Assembly: GCA_023653785.1 (NCBI GenBank)
Contig: JAMKCH010010124.1
Span: forward strand, 106,449 to 170,448
From: Ophioderma brevispina
Lineage: Eukaryota; Echinodermata; Ophiuroidea; Amphilepidida; Ophiodermatidae
Length of the DNA stretch: 64,000 nucleotides
Reading direction: 5' to 3'
Position 1 is the stretch's first letter, and each line of letters starts with the position of its first letter. The notes beneath the pieces are model-generated. The model searched no databases and had not been told where the DNA came from. It saw nothing but the letters and a program-made list of their open reading frames with translations. Shown one piece after another: positions 1 through 12,062 of this stretch. The position numbers and the translations under genes are program-made.

Positions 1-990
1 TACCAGCAGAGTTTCTGATGCACTGCGGCCCACGATGTCTTGAATAGCTCCAGAAGTTCTACATATGTTGCCTTACCAACCAGTCATTACCCAAGATCTG
101 GAGGAGGGCTACCATCATCGCACTCCCCAAACCAAACAAGCCTGTTGACAACTCCAAGAACTACCGCCCAATATCACTACTGTGTGTTTCCTTCAAACTC
201 CTTGAGAGGCTGATCCTGGCCCGACTGGAGCCAGTCGTCGAATCCCATCTGCCTGACGAACAAGCAGGATTTCGCCGCGGCTGCAGCACTGTCCATCAGA
301 TTGTAAAACTCACAAATGATATTGAGGATAGCTTTGAAAAGCGTCGTAAGGTAGGCGTCATCTTGGTGGACCTTACTGCATGCAGCATATGACACCGCGT
401 GGCACCAGGGCTTGACACTCAAGTTTCTCAGGACCATCCCGGATCTTCACCTTGTACAATTCATATGTAACATGCTTTCAAGCCGTAGCTTTGTTTTTAA
501 GACCAGTGGTGGGCAGAGCAGTCGAGGAATGGAATCCTACAAGGATCAGTATTGGCTTCCATGCTGTTCAACTTGTATATCAGCGATTTACCTCAAACAA
601 CATCTAGACAATATAGCTACGCCGACGATCTTGCCCCTCTTCACTCGGACAGAAGGTGGACTGAAGTAGAAAGTACACTTTATACTGCAGATATGGCCCT
701 ACTTGCAGCATATCTCAAGACCTGGCGACTCAAGCTGAGTGAAGCTAAGATCACCGCTATTGCCATTCATCATAACACCAAAGAGGCTCATCGCCAGCTT
801 CAAATCAACCTCAATGGAGCGCCTCTGCCATACATAAAAAAATCCTTGGAAAAGCCTGGTATATATTCCGTCCTACAGCCTCTGGGTATGAATCTTCGGA
901 CAGCCTTGTTCACTATTGGGCAAATTTGTCATAGTTATGAGATTTTGGAGCAATCCTCTTCACGTTCTGATCCAGATCATCAGTGAATCC
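1..990 (+). pseudogene. Decayed LINE reverse transcriptase (jockey/I-like), 5' end outside window
   Basis: This is a non-LTR retrotransposon reverse transcriptase relic that would have copied element RNA at the insertion site. Typical RT blocks appear in order: NYRPISLL at 159-182, QAGFRRGCST from about 261, VDLTA near 370, then after a frameshift near 380 the AYDTAWHQG block, and the catalytic YADD box at 618-629. The stretch after YADD (about 552-830) remains readable as the post-catalytic RT region. Frame changes near 380 and 550 and loss of similarity after about 830 show that it is dead. The N-terminal part lies before the window. The family class is inferred from motif spacing; the broader statement that it is a LINE RT is secure. 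Confidence 0.85.
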
Positions 991-1009
991 TTGCCAGTCT
1001 GCTTTCATA

Positions 1010-1660
1010 TAGTTAAATCGACGCTTAAAGGGCACTTTATTTGGTCTTATTTGGTATTTGGATACCGATTGGTCGATGTTGAGTTAGTGGAACATGATCC
1101 AGAACAATCTTGCTACACAGGTTAGAGATGGTTTTGCTAACAACAGCTAGATCAGGGTTGTAACCTTTCTTCCAGCGGGCGCTATGAAATGATGGCGGCA
1201 GCTTAGGGTCGTGAAGAAGACGTAGATGTTGACTGTCTATCCATTTTTCGACAGCTTGTCCGTCTTTGTTAGTTTCATTGTAGCCCCATTGGGTACTATG
1301 GCTGTTGAAATCTCCAATAAAGAAGTAGGTTTGGTGGAGTTCCCAAGGCTGAGTTGAGGGTGCTTGAAGTCTACTGATGGAGGTTTGTAGACTGATGTAA
1401 CTATGACAGAGCTGAGCTCAATGGTGAGGACTTCGATGTTGTTGTCATCAGAAATTGAGGTTGCTTCTACTATGGTGCTTGTTTTGACATATATAGCACT
1501 TCCATATTGCCGATGTGGTCTCTCGATGGCAAGGACCATTCCTGGTATGGTTGGGCGGTGGTTATCGATTCCTCTGTGGGATTCCTGCAGACATAGGACA
1601 TCGCATTGGAGATTGTTACACATATCAGAATGATTTTGCATTAGAAAAACCCTCCACATT
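1010..1660 (-). pseudogene. LINE apurinic-type endonuclease domain, inverted relative to the adjacent RT
   Basis: Read on the minus strand from about 1659, this is the endonuclease domain that nicks target DNA for LINE insertion. Visible pieces are CDVLCLQESHRG (the catalytic Glu region), YGSAIYVK, and VTSVYKPPS, followed by a damaged FIGDFN-like area. The domain continues past a stop near 1237 in another frame (NPDLAVVSKTISNLC, then LDHVPLTQHRPIG), which resembles the C-terminal SDH part of such domains. In an intact LINE the endonuclease precedes the RT on the same strand. Here it lies downstream of the RT on the opposite strand, so the two are separate insertions or were rearranged. Confidence 0.75.
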
Positions 1661-3081
1661 CAATGACACTATCAGACTATAGTCAAGGCAGACCTTAGAA
1701 AAGGCCTGCGCTGAGGTCTAGTCATGATATGGGTATACTTAAGAAATGATGTTATGGAAAAACAGTGTTTGGTGGCGTAGAGATTAGTTCACTGCAAGCA
1801 GTTACTAACAGGGGAGACCACAAGACGGTTCTCTACTTCTCCCCCTTTTGTGCTTGAATTTGTTTTGTATTCTATTGTTTTTGAATGGCTTCTTTCTTTC
1901 ATAATCATATTTTAACTTTCCTTTGATTTGAGGCTGACAATAGAGTTTGAATTGTGTGTTTTTATCTGTATTTACAAAAATCAAAAACACAATTTAACAA
2001 AAATGTCAGTTACGACGCCTTTGCGGCACTTGCATTTATCGATATACCAGATTTACCAACAAGGAATCACTTAAATAGTAACCTATTCAACGTTGACTCA
2101 CCAATATGTTAAATTCATCGATATTATATAGATTTGATCATTTTCGACGCAACAGTGCATATAGGCCTTATTATTCTGATTAGTGGGACAATGTTGAAGT
2201 CGATAACATTTGCCTCCTCACTCCCTATGGTGTTATTATATTTTCGATACGCTTACTTGCCAGTATTATTTAACGTGATAGATGGCTTATACACCATAAA
2301 ATAGAATTGAATACCGGTATGGTATTTATCGAACTGTTTTCGTCTACCTATACAACGTCTACGACCTGATGACACACACATCAACTATTTTTTCTATTTT
2401 CCAATGTATCCGCTACGTCGCAGACAGGCAACATGGAGCTTAACATGTATATACAAACCACAATGACTATTCTCCTGCTTATTTCCTTATTTTTCTCTGC
2501 TAAATCCCCATATCTTGTGTATTCCTCTTTAATAAGGAAGGACAATGTAATATAACACAAAAATAAATTACAGTTTGTGTTGTTTGGTCAGTTCGTATGT
2601 TTCTTTAATTCTTTTGTTAGATTATTTTCTTTTTAAACAAAATTTATCGTTCCAGAACAAACAACCTAAGAAACTAAAATCAAAACAACAAAAATGATTA
2701 AAAATTTGGAGCAAAAATCTGGGATCAACCTAGCTCTAATATAAACATTAATCTGTTTATATACCACAAAATAATACTCCTTTAAAGTGTTTCTAAAAAC
2801 GCTTATGAATCGACGGTACTAAGTAACCATGGGAAAACACTGTGTGTACGGAGGAAGACATGCGATTTTCAGTAATCCAATGCAACGTTGAATTGTCGCC
2901 CCTTATGTATTACTTTAAAACTCGATTGCCAAATGGGTTTATTGGCTTATTGCTTTTGTGTTCAGGAAACTTGCACCAATGAATCTGTGGCCACAGTCAC
3001 CTTAAAAACATTAATTAAAGACATTAATTATTGCGCGAGCCACGTTGGTGCTTTGCACCAAATTGTGCCTTGTTACCTTAA
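1661..3081. other. AT-rich stretch with no recognised gene
   Basis: No coding signal or known repeat was recognised. One detail: about 40 bases at 2928-2968 recur with changes at 3435-3475, directly after the element described next. Confidence 0.5.
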
Positions 3082-3434
3082 AGGCTGACTCAGAGATTTC
3101 CCGATGAGGGCGCACTCAATTTTCAATCCTGTTTTTGTCAATTTACATAATGCTTGTCCATATACTAATCACTGTGTGAAATAACTAAGCTCAAATCGAA
3201 GTCCTTCATAAAGAAAATCACAACTTTGTTAAAAACTTCCGGATCCGGAATTTTTGTTATACACCGTATCCTATGGCACTGTTATACTGTGCATAAATAT
3301 TTACTAAAAACGAAAAATCCGATCCATCTATAACTTTGGAATTAAGCATTTTATGTGACTATCTTTTGTTCTAGATGACTATTTTTAATTACTACACAAA
3401 AAATATATATATTTCGATATCTCTGAGTCAGCCT
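3082..3434. mobile_element. TTAA-type MITE (TIR AGGCTGACTCAGAGAT)
   Basis: A 353-bp non-autonomous DNA element with perfect 16-bp terminal inverted repeats at 3082-3097 and 3419-3434. A TTAA lies at 3078-3081; the right TTAA is lost (GCCA instead). A second copy in the opposite orientation ends at 30034, shares the internal block around TCCGGATCCGGAA, and is followed by TTAA at its end. TTAA duplication is the hallmark of piggyBac-mobilised elements; the link to piggyBac is inference because no transposase is present. Confidence 0.75.
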
Positions 3435-4114
3435 GCCAAATGAGTGAATGGCTTATAACTTTTGTGTTCAGGACTGGACAACAAATACAATTATCTGATC
3501 CAACATGTTGCGTTTTTCAAGAAATTTACAACAATGCACAGTCCCTTTAAACTGCGTCAAAACGCACCACTTTACACTAGCAACTTCAGAGCACTCTTGC
3601 GTATGGGTATTTTATTTGTACTAAATAGAGGCGAAAAACTAGCTAGCTATATGGCTAACTCTTGTTAAAAAATAAAATGACATTAAAATCGACTTTTGAG
3701 CTGCAACTCCAGCAAGCAAGTAGCCCGCAGGACCACTTCAAGCTACTTCACCAATTTACGAGGATAGTAACCTGTGCGACTACATAATTTGTGATTGTGA
3801 AATTCCATGCAAAACCGCATATGCTGGATCGCATAATAGTATGGAAGATTTTATGAATCCAAAAGTGCTTTTTAAGGCAACATAAGGTAAGCTATGGATA
3901 TCTTATCAATAAGCTCCCTGTAAAGTCATACCCCAAATGCGTTAGGTTTGGAGGTTATATTAATGTAGTTTAACGACGAAAGGCGAGTTCGGGCTGTTTC
4001 CTTGTAAATGTTGATCCAGATTTTATTTACATTTAATGCATATTATTTCTATAGTACAAAAAAAGTGTTTTATTCTCCTTGACATTTACACAGATATCCG
4101 TGGATAGCCAGTAT
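3435..4114. other. No recognised feature
   Basis: AT-rich sequence. No gene or repeat was recognised apart from the short duplicate of 2928-2968 at its start. Confidence 0.5.
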
Positions 4115-4276
4115 ACTCTAAAAACGTGTTTAGAAATTCTGGACAAACTTGTGTTTAGATGGATTAACGTTTAGCATTAAACACAAAACTTGTGTTTAGA
4201 TATGTTTTTAAAAATACTAAACGTTAAGCTATCTAAACACAAGTTTGTCCAGAATCTCTAACACGTTTTTTAGAGT
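4115..4276. repeat. Hairpin (foldback) element
   Basis: Arms of about 60 bases (4115-4174 and 4217-4276) are near-perfect reverse complements, both starting ACTCTAAAAA and containing TTCTGGACAAACTTGTG. The 42-base spacer repeats part of the arm. The size and shape fit a foldback MITE. No clear target duplication was seen. Confidence 0.75.
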
Positions 4277-4419
4277 GAGCCACAGCATAGGCATTTGGAG
4301 AGTCCCAAGCAAGTAGCCAGCCTGTCATCATAATGAATTTTTTAAAAATTTTTCAAGTAATTTTTGAATGAAATATGAATGAAAGAGGTCATGTCTGATT
4401 ATGGACATTCTTAACTTAG

Positions 4420-4910
4420 TGGACTAAGCATATCAAGACCATTAGTAGCAAAGCCAATAGGATGCTTGGATTGCTCCGCAGAAATATCTACTACTGTGAT
4501 CGTGCTTTGGTTCTGCCACGTCTGGAGTATTGCAACACAGTATGGGACCCTCACCACAAAACAAAGATACCATAGAAATGATTCAAAGGCAAGTAGCACC
4601 GCTTTGTTTCAGCTAACTACAGAAGGACGACTAGTGCCACTGTCCTTGTCAAACTCTCGAGTGGGACACTTTAAACGATCGTAGGACTAAGGCTAGACTC
4701 ACTCCAACTACGAAGAATCTCGTGGACTAGTACCAAGTAATATAGAGCTCCTGTAGACCTCATAACATGCGAAGCTAAAATGATCACCGCTGTTACATTA
4801 CACCGGATTTTGTACATGTACCCTAGCACCATTCCTGAGTGGAACCAAGATAATCTTTGGTGGAACCTATTACCTAATGATACTATCATTAGGTAATAGG
4901 TAATGGATGA
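4420..4910 (+). pseudogene. LINE reverse transcriptase C-terminal fragment
   Basis: From 4444 the plus strand reads KANRMLGLLRRNI, then ALVLPRLEYCNTVWDPH. This is the conserved region after the RT domain in CR1/jockey-type LINE proteins (consensus-like RPRLEYCNTVWDP). A stop follows near 4571, and similarity continues in other frames (FVSANYRRTTSAT, then a block near 4690 resembling LNDRRTKARL). There is no RT catalytic core here, so it is a truncated or fragmented insertion. It is clearly not expressed as protein in its present form. Confidence 0.75.
4866..4900. repeat. Perfect 35-bp palindrome
   Basis: Two 17-base arms (CCTATTACCTAATGATA and its exact complement) flank a single C. It lies at the end of the LINE fragment. 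No known function. Confidence 0.85.
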
Positions 4911-5390
4911 TCCAGATGCTGAGGTTTTAAGACAGCTATTGACAAAGATAATATGACCAATCTAGTTACCCTCGCACATTTTGAGATTTAAGTCTTAGCT
5001 TGCCACATTTGACACTGTATATACCAAGATAATCCAGTTACAGGATGATGTATACAAGCAGAAGCAAAAGAAACTGAAGAAGTTTTAGAGCCATTGTGTA
5101 TATATATAGGTTGTACTCAGTACCACTAACCTGGCTGCCGTAAAGATCGCATGGCATCTGGAAAAAAATGCGTGGGAGGGGGTAAAATGTCTGCAAATGG
5201 ACTAGTTGTTTTGAGAAAGTGATGGAATTTCATGATTGACATGGTAGACTGGTATGTTTTCTCAAACTATAAGTGGCATTGGTGAGATTCAGGCAATTTT
5301 CACCGCGCTCATCAATTTCACATCGATTTGCCCACTACTCGCCGTAGCGACTATAGAGTGTCTTGTGTTGGGCGGTCTGATGTACCGCGA
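4911..5390. other. No recognised feature
   Basis: Low-information AT-rich sequence; no gene or repeat recognised. Confidence 0.4.
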
Positions 5391-5470
5391 GTTTGGTGGT
5401 TCGTAACTAAACAAAACTTTCTGGTCACTATTTTTTGGTGGTTCGAACCTAAAAAAAATTCTGGTCACCA
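5391..5470. repeat. Two-copy tandem repeat
   Basis: The phrase TTTGGTGGTTCG...CTGGTCAC occurs twice, about 42 bases apart, with several substitutions between copies. Confidence 0.6.
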
Positions 5471-7543
5471 TATGTTGAAAATGTTTTGTTATTTGGGTGA
5501 TTTTAGCTTGTACTTGGTGTGATAATGTTGTTGTATTTCCTCTGTTAAATGTGAAAGAAACATGCTCAAGCTGCCATTTTTTCCACAGACTACTGTGTAA
5601 GTGAGTTAGTGGTGTTTAACCAATAGCTTTATACTTTCATCATAATAGCAAACAAGTATCGTAAATATAGGTATTTAAACCCAGAATTGATGATCGATGA
5701 ATATTGGTCCATGTACGTAACCAGACAATCATTTTTCTATGTTCATTTTTATTGAAGGAAAAGACACACTATTACTATTTCCGTTTTGCTTAACACAAGT
5801 AGAAAAATGAGGCAATAGAAAAATGTGAACTTTTTTTTTTTTTTTATTTCTTGCCCCTATATCAACCAAGATTTTTTTGTCATTTTACTAAAGAATATAA
5901 AGATCTGAAACCGTGAATTTAAAGTTTTGTTTTTCGTACTTTCAACAAGGAAACCTACCTTACCATGTTCATTTATCATCCTAAACAAGCAGAAAAATGC
6001 GCAATTGAAAAAAAAAAACATTAAATGACATTTTTTGGGTAGAAAAACGGAAAACGAAACCATTTTTCGTATTTGTTACACTAAAATAAGACAATCAGAC
6101 AATTGAAAAAGGGTCAACAAGACGTAAAACCAGTCGTTTTCGTTTCTAATTTACAAGAACGAGTGAAACGAAAGCATGTTATCTCTTTCCGAGAAGGAAT
6201 AAGAAATAAGAAAATAGGCAATAGGAAAACGCGAATTTTAGGGTATGGTATTTCGATCTTTTTCAACCATGAAAAACAAGAAGAGAACACTGCCCTTTTT
6301 CTTTTTTCATACATTGAAGCATATGTTTTCTTACTACACTTTTAAAACAAGATTAAAAGAAGTACAAAAATATGCAAATAATGTATAAAGTGGACTTGAC
6401 AAGAAAGACAATTTTCTAAAATTAACATTTTTCCTATTGTTTGTTGTTTGTTTGTTTGTTTGTTGGTTGTTTTTTGCTTTTATTAAACAACAGGAAAGTA
6501 ATAATAGGGTTGTTTTCTGTTCAATAAAATGGAATTGTGAAACGAAAACGGTGCTTGTCACGTGTATGGCAAGCCAAAAGGGTCACAACGTGCGCTGATC
6601 AAGATCTAATATTATATTGAATTTCGGGTCGAAAGAATCTTGGGTTGCTTCTACAAAGTTATGAGGAAGTTAGCGAATTCTTACCCAAAGCAATTTGAAG
6701 AAATTAGCGAATTCTTACCCAATTAAAGCAATTTGAAGTTGGACATCGCAGAGAGTTTACTGGTGGTGTATGCACCATATCACCTTCAAATATACTCGAT
6801 ATCAAATTTATAATTTTGGTTGGACAATATTCAAACGCAATAGTCGTTTTGGCAAGAAATTTGTGACAATGAAAATGTTGTAGCGTCTTTATAGTTGGTT
6901 GTTGGTATGGGCCTATAGGTCTGCATGTTACATCATAATTTGCTTGTTTGGGCCACATAAATTACTGACGCTATTTTATGCAATTTTCACATTAGGCAAC
7001 ACGTACATCTTAAGTTTTTACAGAATAAAACTCGTCATCTGGTTTTTTTTTTTCAAAGGTTATGGTGGCACGTATAAGTATTGCGGATTATTTTTGTAAT
7101 ATAAAACTACATATTGGTTGAAGGATATTTTACACCAATTTACCAACGGCCAAAATGGTGGAGATGTATTAGAATAGGAAACCACAAAAATGAATGAATC
7201 AAAACAAGAACAAGGACAGAAATAATCCACCGCAAAGAAAACCATAAAGACAATCTTTTCACTGATCGAAAGGTTAGAAATTGATACTTGTCCATTTTTT
7301 TCAAATAATGTAACAAATTCAGATTGCTATCCACATACAATACACCTACTCTACTTGTTGTTTTTAAAGTTTACAAAATCGGACTTCTTCCCATAAATCT
7401 TTCCCCGCTGTTCTGGCGGCGTCCCTTGAATTTAATGCATATTGCAATTATGGTTCTGCCTGGCGAATGCCGAATGTTATAAATAAATAAATACAATCTC
7501 ATTGGTTCACGACTTAATCTTTTTGGTAAAACAATGACATGGA
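5471..7543. other. AT-rich stretch: TTTG microsatellite and a short tandem duplication
   Basis: No gene was recognised. The stretch holds a (TTTG)n run at about 6437-6477, a T15-type homopolymer near 5830, and a tandem duplication of about 30 bases at 6669-6736 (AGCGAATTCTTACCCAA twice, each followed by AGCAATTTGAAG). Confidence 0.6.
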
Positions 7544-8398
7544 AGCATGCCTACATACGATGCGTAGCTTTAAGGGGTTGTATAATTTTCATCCAGCATG
7601 CCTCCATACGATGCGTAGCTTTAAGGGGTTGTATAATTTTCATTCAGCATGCCTCCATACGATGCGTAGCTTTAAGGGGTTGTGCAATTTTCAATCCAGC
7701 ATGCCTCCATACGATGCGTAGCTTTAAGGGGTTGTATAATTTTCATCCAGCATGCCTCCATACGATGCGTAGCTTTAAGGGGTTGTGCAAGTTTCAATCC
7801 AGCATGTCTCCATACGATGCGTAACTTTAAGGGGTTGTGCAATTTTCAATCCAGCATGCCTCCATACGATGCGTAGCTTTAAGGGGTTGTATAATTTTCA
7901 TCCAGCATGCCTCCATACGATGCGTAGCTTTAAGGGGTTGTGCAATTTTCAATCCAGCATGTCTCCATACGATGCGTAGCTTTAAGGGGTTGTGCAATTT
8001 TCAATCCAGCATGCCTCCATACGATGCGTGGCTTTAAAGGTCCCAGGAAATGAGATGATAAACCTACTCCAAATCTTTACGGAACATTCCATTTCAATAA
8101 ACAGGGCCAGTAAAAAGAATACACTACCAATGAAATCTTAGTTTGAAACTATGAGTTTCAGTCAGTGTCATGAATAGCTTCACATCAGTCACCTGGAATT
8201 TTCTATTACTCTCTGAAAAATCAATAGTTTCACTAATGATGCCATCACCAACCCAAATATTGAATGCTTTCTAGTCCCTTCTTGTAGACTTGACACAAAC
8301 CACATCAATTGTATTTGCATTTCCTGGGACCTTTAAGGGGTTGTGCAATTTTCAATCCAGCATGACTCCATACGATGCGTAGCTTTAAGGGGTTGTGA
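7544..8398. repeat. 51/52-bp satellite array, interrupted by a MITE
   Basis: Units start (at AGCATG) at 7544, 7595, 7646, 7698, 7749, 7801, 7853, 7904, 7956, 8008 and, after the insertion at 8038-8332, at 8359. There are two subtypes: 51 bp with TATAATTTTCATCC and 52 bp with TGCAATTTTCAATCC. The consensus has no stop in three frames, so several overlapping plus-strand frames look open. The mix of 51- and 52-base units shifts the frame repeatedly, so these are not proteins. High identity between units suggests recent expansion. Confidence 0.95.
8038..8332. mobile_element. 295-bp TTAA MITE inside the satellite
   Basis: Perfect 15-bp terminal inverted repeats AGGTCCCAGGAAATG (8038-8052 and complement at 8318-8332) are bounded by TTAA at 8034-8037 and 8333-8336. 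The uninterrupted satellite unit reads GCTTTAAGGGG at the same place, so every neighbouring unit is an empty site with a single TTAA. Precise TTAA duplication indicates a piggyBac-like mechanism. There is no coding capacity. Confidence 0.92.
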
Positions 8399-9360
8399 TA
8401 AGTTGGTTGAGTACATCTTTGGTTACCTATTTTAAAAAAATAAAGAGAAGCACGAGACAGCTCCTCATTCAAACATTAATTTTGATTTTTTTTTTTTTCA
8501 AATTGGGTATTTTTAGAACCAGAGATTTGAGAACCGAAAAGGTTGAAATGTTTATTCTTTCAAACAAAAGGTAAGCAAACAGTGAGACAGATGGTTTATA
8601 TTAATTCTTTTATTGATTATTGCTATTCTGATGTGTACCAGAATGATACAAGTTGATATCATTAATACCCTGTTTTAAAGAATTACAGTTCCGACCTTTT
8701 CAGTCTCAATTAGAAAATTCCACATATACCCTTATCCAATGATTTGTTCCCATGATAGCGCGCACACAAACCTGTATGATTTGGAACATGATGCCCTGCC
8801 TCGTACGGTAATTTGCTTTACTTCGGCATCACATGATCATGGGCTGTCAGGGAAAATCTCAAGCTAGGATTACTTGCGGGATGCTCTTTGGAAATCAGAA
8901 TCGCTTTGTTCTACTGCAGAAGGACTATTCTCTTTGTATGAACTTTTCAAGATGTTCCTTCGCGGAATGCCAAGTTCATTAGCAATTCTTTGACAAGTCA
9001 AGGCTGGATCCCATAGGACCAGTTGCCTTGAATGCTTTGATCTTTTCCCTGCATACATTCCATTCGTAAGGTCAAGGAGGTAGTTTTGGCACAGGTAAGA
9101 TAGCAGGTAGTTTGCATAATCCAAGGGTACACGATTAGCTGAAACTCTAGCAAATTTGTCATAGGCCTATAGCATTAAAAAAGCCACTTAAGTGACTATT
9201 TATATGTGATGATGACTGCTGTTGAAACACAGTATTCAATCATGACTCTTTATAATATAGGACCTATACAAACATGTCAGAATTGTGCAGATACAGCAAT
9301 TAACACGAGAAAAAGAATGGACTTAACGATAATTCAGAGAACTTTGGAATTAAAACTTAC
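8399..9360. other. No recognised feature
   Basis: An 84-codon minus-strand open frame at 8870-9124 matches nothing I recognise. The rest is AT-rich. Confidence 0.4.
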
Positions 9361-9639
9361 TGGCTGGTATTCGGAAAGGGAGACTAACTTAGACCTGGGT
9401 TTAAAACCAGGGTTAGTCCTACATGAGTGGACCTTTTTTCCTTTCACATACTCTAAAATGTGCTGTAACGGGTGAGAAAATTCCTTATGGATGAGCCGTT
9501 CCCGCCCATCCATGAGGAATTTTCTCACCCGTTACATTTAACTTTCATAGTATTTTGAAAGAAAAAAGTCCACTCGTGTAGGACCAACCCTGGTTTAAAC
9601 CCAGGACTAAAGTTAGTCTCCCTTTCAGAATACCAACCA
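9361..9639. repeat. 279-bp foldback MITE
   Basis: The whole segment is an imperfect palindrome. It starts TGGCTGGTATTC and ends GAATACCAACCA. The arms contain GGGAGACTAAC, a CCTGGTTTAAA-type block, GTAACGGGTGAGAAAATTCC and its complement, and the centre is near GAGCCGTTCCCGCCCATC. No flanking duplication longer than two bases was seen. Confidence 0.85.
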
Positions 9640-11063
9640 CTGAGATTAAGCAGAATTTCACGCAAATCTATCATCTCGCATTGTAATGATAGGTCTGCTT
9701 GCTAAAGAAGTTTTTCTACAATATAAATTGTACATGCGTGTGTGAATCTCGTTTTGAAAACATCGACCCATGACTTCTGTCTATACTTTGTTCTTTGAAG
9801 TTTCGGCACAATTTGTCATATCCCGTAAGATTGATAACGTGTGAACAAAAGCGAATTCGTGTATCCTGAGAAAATGCTAGGTTATTGTATAATCATGCAT
9901 GTATTTTTACGGAGACTGTGGAACACATCCGAAATGTACTAAATTTACTGGTACTGAAGCGCCCTCAGTAAGGTGACGACTGTGGTATGGATCAAAGTGG
10001 CGTATAAGTACGGACGACAGAGGACGTTTTGCTATCAGTTAATCACATTTTATGTTTCAGGCATGGGTCTAATATGAAGCTCACAACTATTGCATACTTC
10101 AAATGAGTTTAGTGATGCAGAAGAGGCACGAATATAGTCAGATAAAAGCGATCCGTTGACATCATATTACTTTGGTGTCCAAGGATTTCTGGGGAAAATT
10201 ATTATCCACAACTTCTATCATTTCCATGTTAATCATTCTTCTCCTCTTCTTCCTCCTTATCCTTTATCTTCTCTTTCTTCCTCTTTTTATTGATTTCGCG
10301 TGTTTCGTCTAAAATACAATATTTATGTTCAAAATGTACCCTATGGTTTAGAAAATTTAACTTATTCGTCTGGCTAGGCGACCGTGCAGGCCTCTCCCTT
10401 CCTCGTCTGGCCGAACTTCTTCCAAGCTAGATTCGGGATTTTATTCAGACGACAACAATGCTACTCACGTTCCAATCTGCAGATTCAAAAGCTTTTAATC
10501 ATTAACTGCGATAAAGTTATGACATAAGGTGGGAATCCCACGAAGACTGCTATGCAAAATCCCTTAAGCCATCATATCTTACCTTTTGACATTGTGAAAA
10601 GCTCAATCAAGCGTCTTATTATTAAGCCTTTTTCAATACAGGGAATCTCTTTTGATCCGTCAACTTTGTAAGGGCTTTATTGAGCATGAATTTCTTTTTG
10701 ACTAATCGAAATCAAGGCAAAGCGGAATGTCATTCCAACAAATCCTTAAACGTCAATGTATACTCTCCACTTTTTAAAGCATGCACATTTACCATTTCAA
10801 AAACCATCATAGGTTGCATTTTTGGATGGAGAATTGTTAATTTGGCTCCTACCGATAACTGGCAAGATCTTTATTTCGTAGATAAACGTATTTGACATAA
10901 AGAGGTTGTAACATGTAGCGGGATAACAATATTTTTCATCTTTTCGCAATTCGAACAAAAGTAACCCTCCATTTGTCGTCCATTAGTAATGTTTATATTG
11001 TACATAGTGTACACTTCAGGTCGATAGCCTTATGGTCTAGAAGAAGATGTGTTTTATCTATTT
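9640..11063. other. No gene; one pyrimidine-rich patch
   Basis: A CT-rich stretch lies at about 10235-10290. Nothing else was recognised. Confidence 0.4.
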
Positions 11064-11065
11064 TA

Positions 11066-12060
11066 CAGAGTGTGCCAAAAAGTGCAATATTCAGATATTA
11101 TTTTTTGAAAGGTGAAAAGCCCTTTAAAAAACTGATACACTTCAATGGATAGAACAGTTTCTTAGCTACATAAAAAATGGCCCCGTTCAATTTGGACGAT
11201 TTTAAAGGAAATTAGAGCATAATTATGAAAATATGTCAAATTCACGCTGGGCCACTCCCACTCTCTATGGTGGGAAATTGTTCTGGGCAATGGGAATTGA
11301 GAAAGCTGTTGAAACCTAATGGGACGGTTGACAAACCATTTTCAGTAGGCCATCTTTCTTAGAAGATCATTTGCAAAGAGTGCATTCCTCTGTTGGACTG
11401 TGGTACAGATGCCAGCCAAGATCAATCCTTGTGATTCAGTTAAAAGATGATGGATTCAATATAATGTATTCCTTCTTGTGCTTGGATTTGCCGTTCGTTG
11501 TTCGTGTTTGTCCGAGTTTTTCTTTTCTGCTGTCTCTGCCTTTCGTGTTACCCACCAATCTCTTTCTAGTTAAGAAGGCTCACTCCATGTCTCTGGTATT
11601 TGTCAAAGTTTCATTTACTATATTCTTGTTTGGTAAGCGGCTATTACGAAATTGCTGAGAACACAAACGCATGGTGTCTACATGGCTTCTGGTCTGAATT
11701 TCAACTGAATCACATGCTCTTCAGTGGTAAATTATTGATGTTGATGGTTACCAGGCTGAGGGCTAGCCATCTTGATGCAATCCTCAATGTGTAACGATTT
11801 AACTTTGATCTGAGATATAATGCACCTTTTTTTCCAATCAATACTACTACATGAATTAAAACATTCAAATATTAATCTGTTCACACTTCTGCATCAAATC
11901 CAATGCCTTTTCAATACGTTTTCGCTACTTGCCAAGATTTAACATATCCAGGTGAAAGTGGCCCAAGTTAAATTTAAGTGTATCTCTGGATCTAGGGAAG
12001 ATTAACACGGCAAATATTTGTAATATTTTTTCCGAATGTTGCATTTTTGGGCACACTCTG
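11066..12060. mobile_element. Tc1/mariner-like TIR element, no intact transposase
   Basis: The ends are inverted repeats: CAGAGTGTGCCAAAAAGTGC on the left and, as complement, CAGAGTGTGCCCAAAAATGC on the right. They are flanked by TA at 11064-11065 and 12061-12062. The TA duplication and CAG-starting ends resemble mariner-family elements. At 995 bp the length would fit a mariner copy, but I could not find the DDE transposase signature in either strand, so it is a heavily decayed or non-autonomous copy. Confidence 0.65.
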
Positions 12061-12062
12061 TA

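Noticed and set aside
1..1660. 5' inversion by twin priming
   Set aside because: The order of the inverted endonuclease and sense RT is the opposite of what twin priming produces.
7534..8037. Overlapping plus-strand open frames with a repeating RCVALRGC-type peptide
   Set aside because: They come from a 51/52-bp satellite with no stop in its consensus. The mixture of unit lengths shifts the frame, so no single repeat protein is encoded.
8870..9124. 84-codon minus frame with a helix-turn-helix-like phrase
   Set aside because: Only a weak resemblance (TCQRIANELGIPRRN). No extension in either direction and no supporting neighbour.
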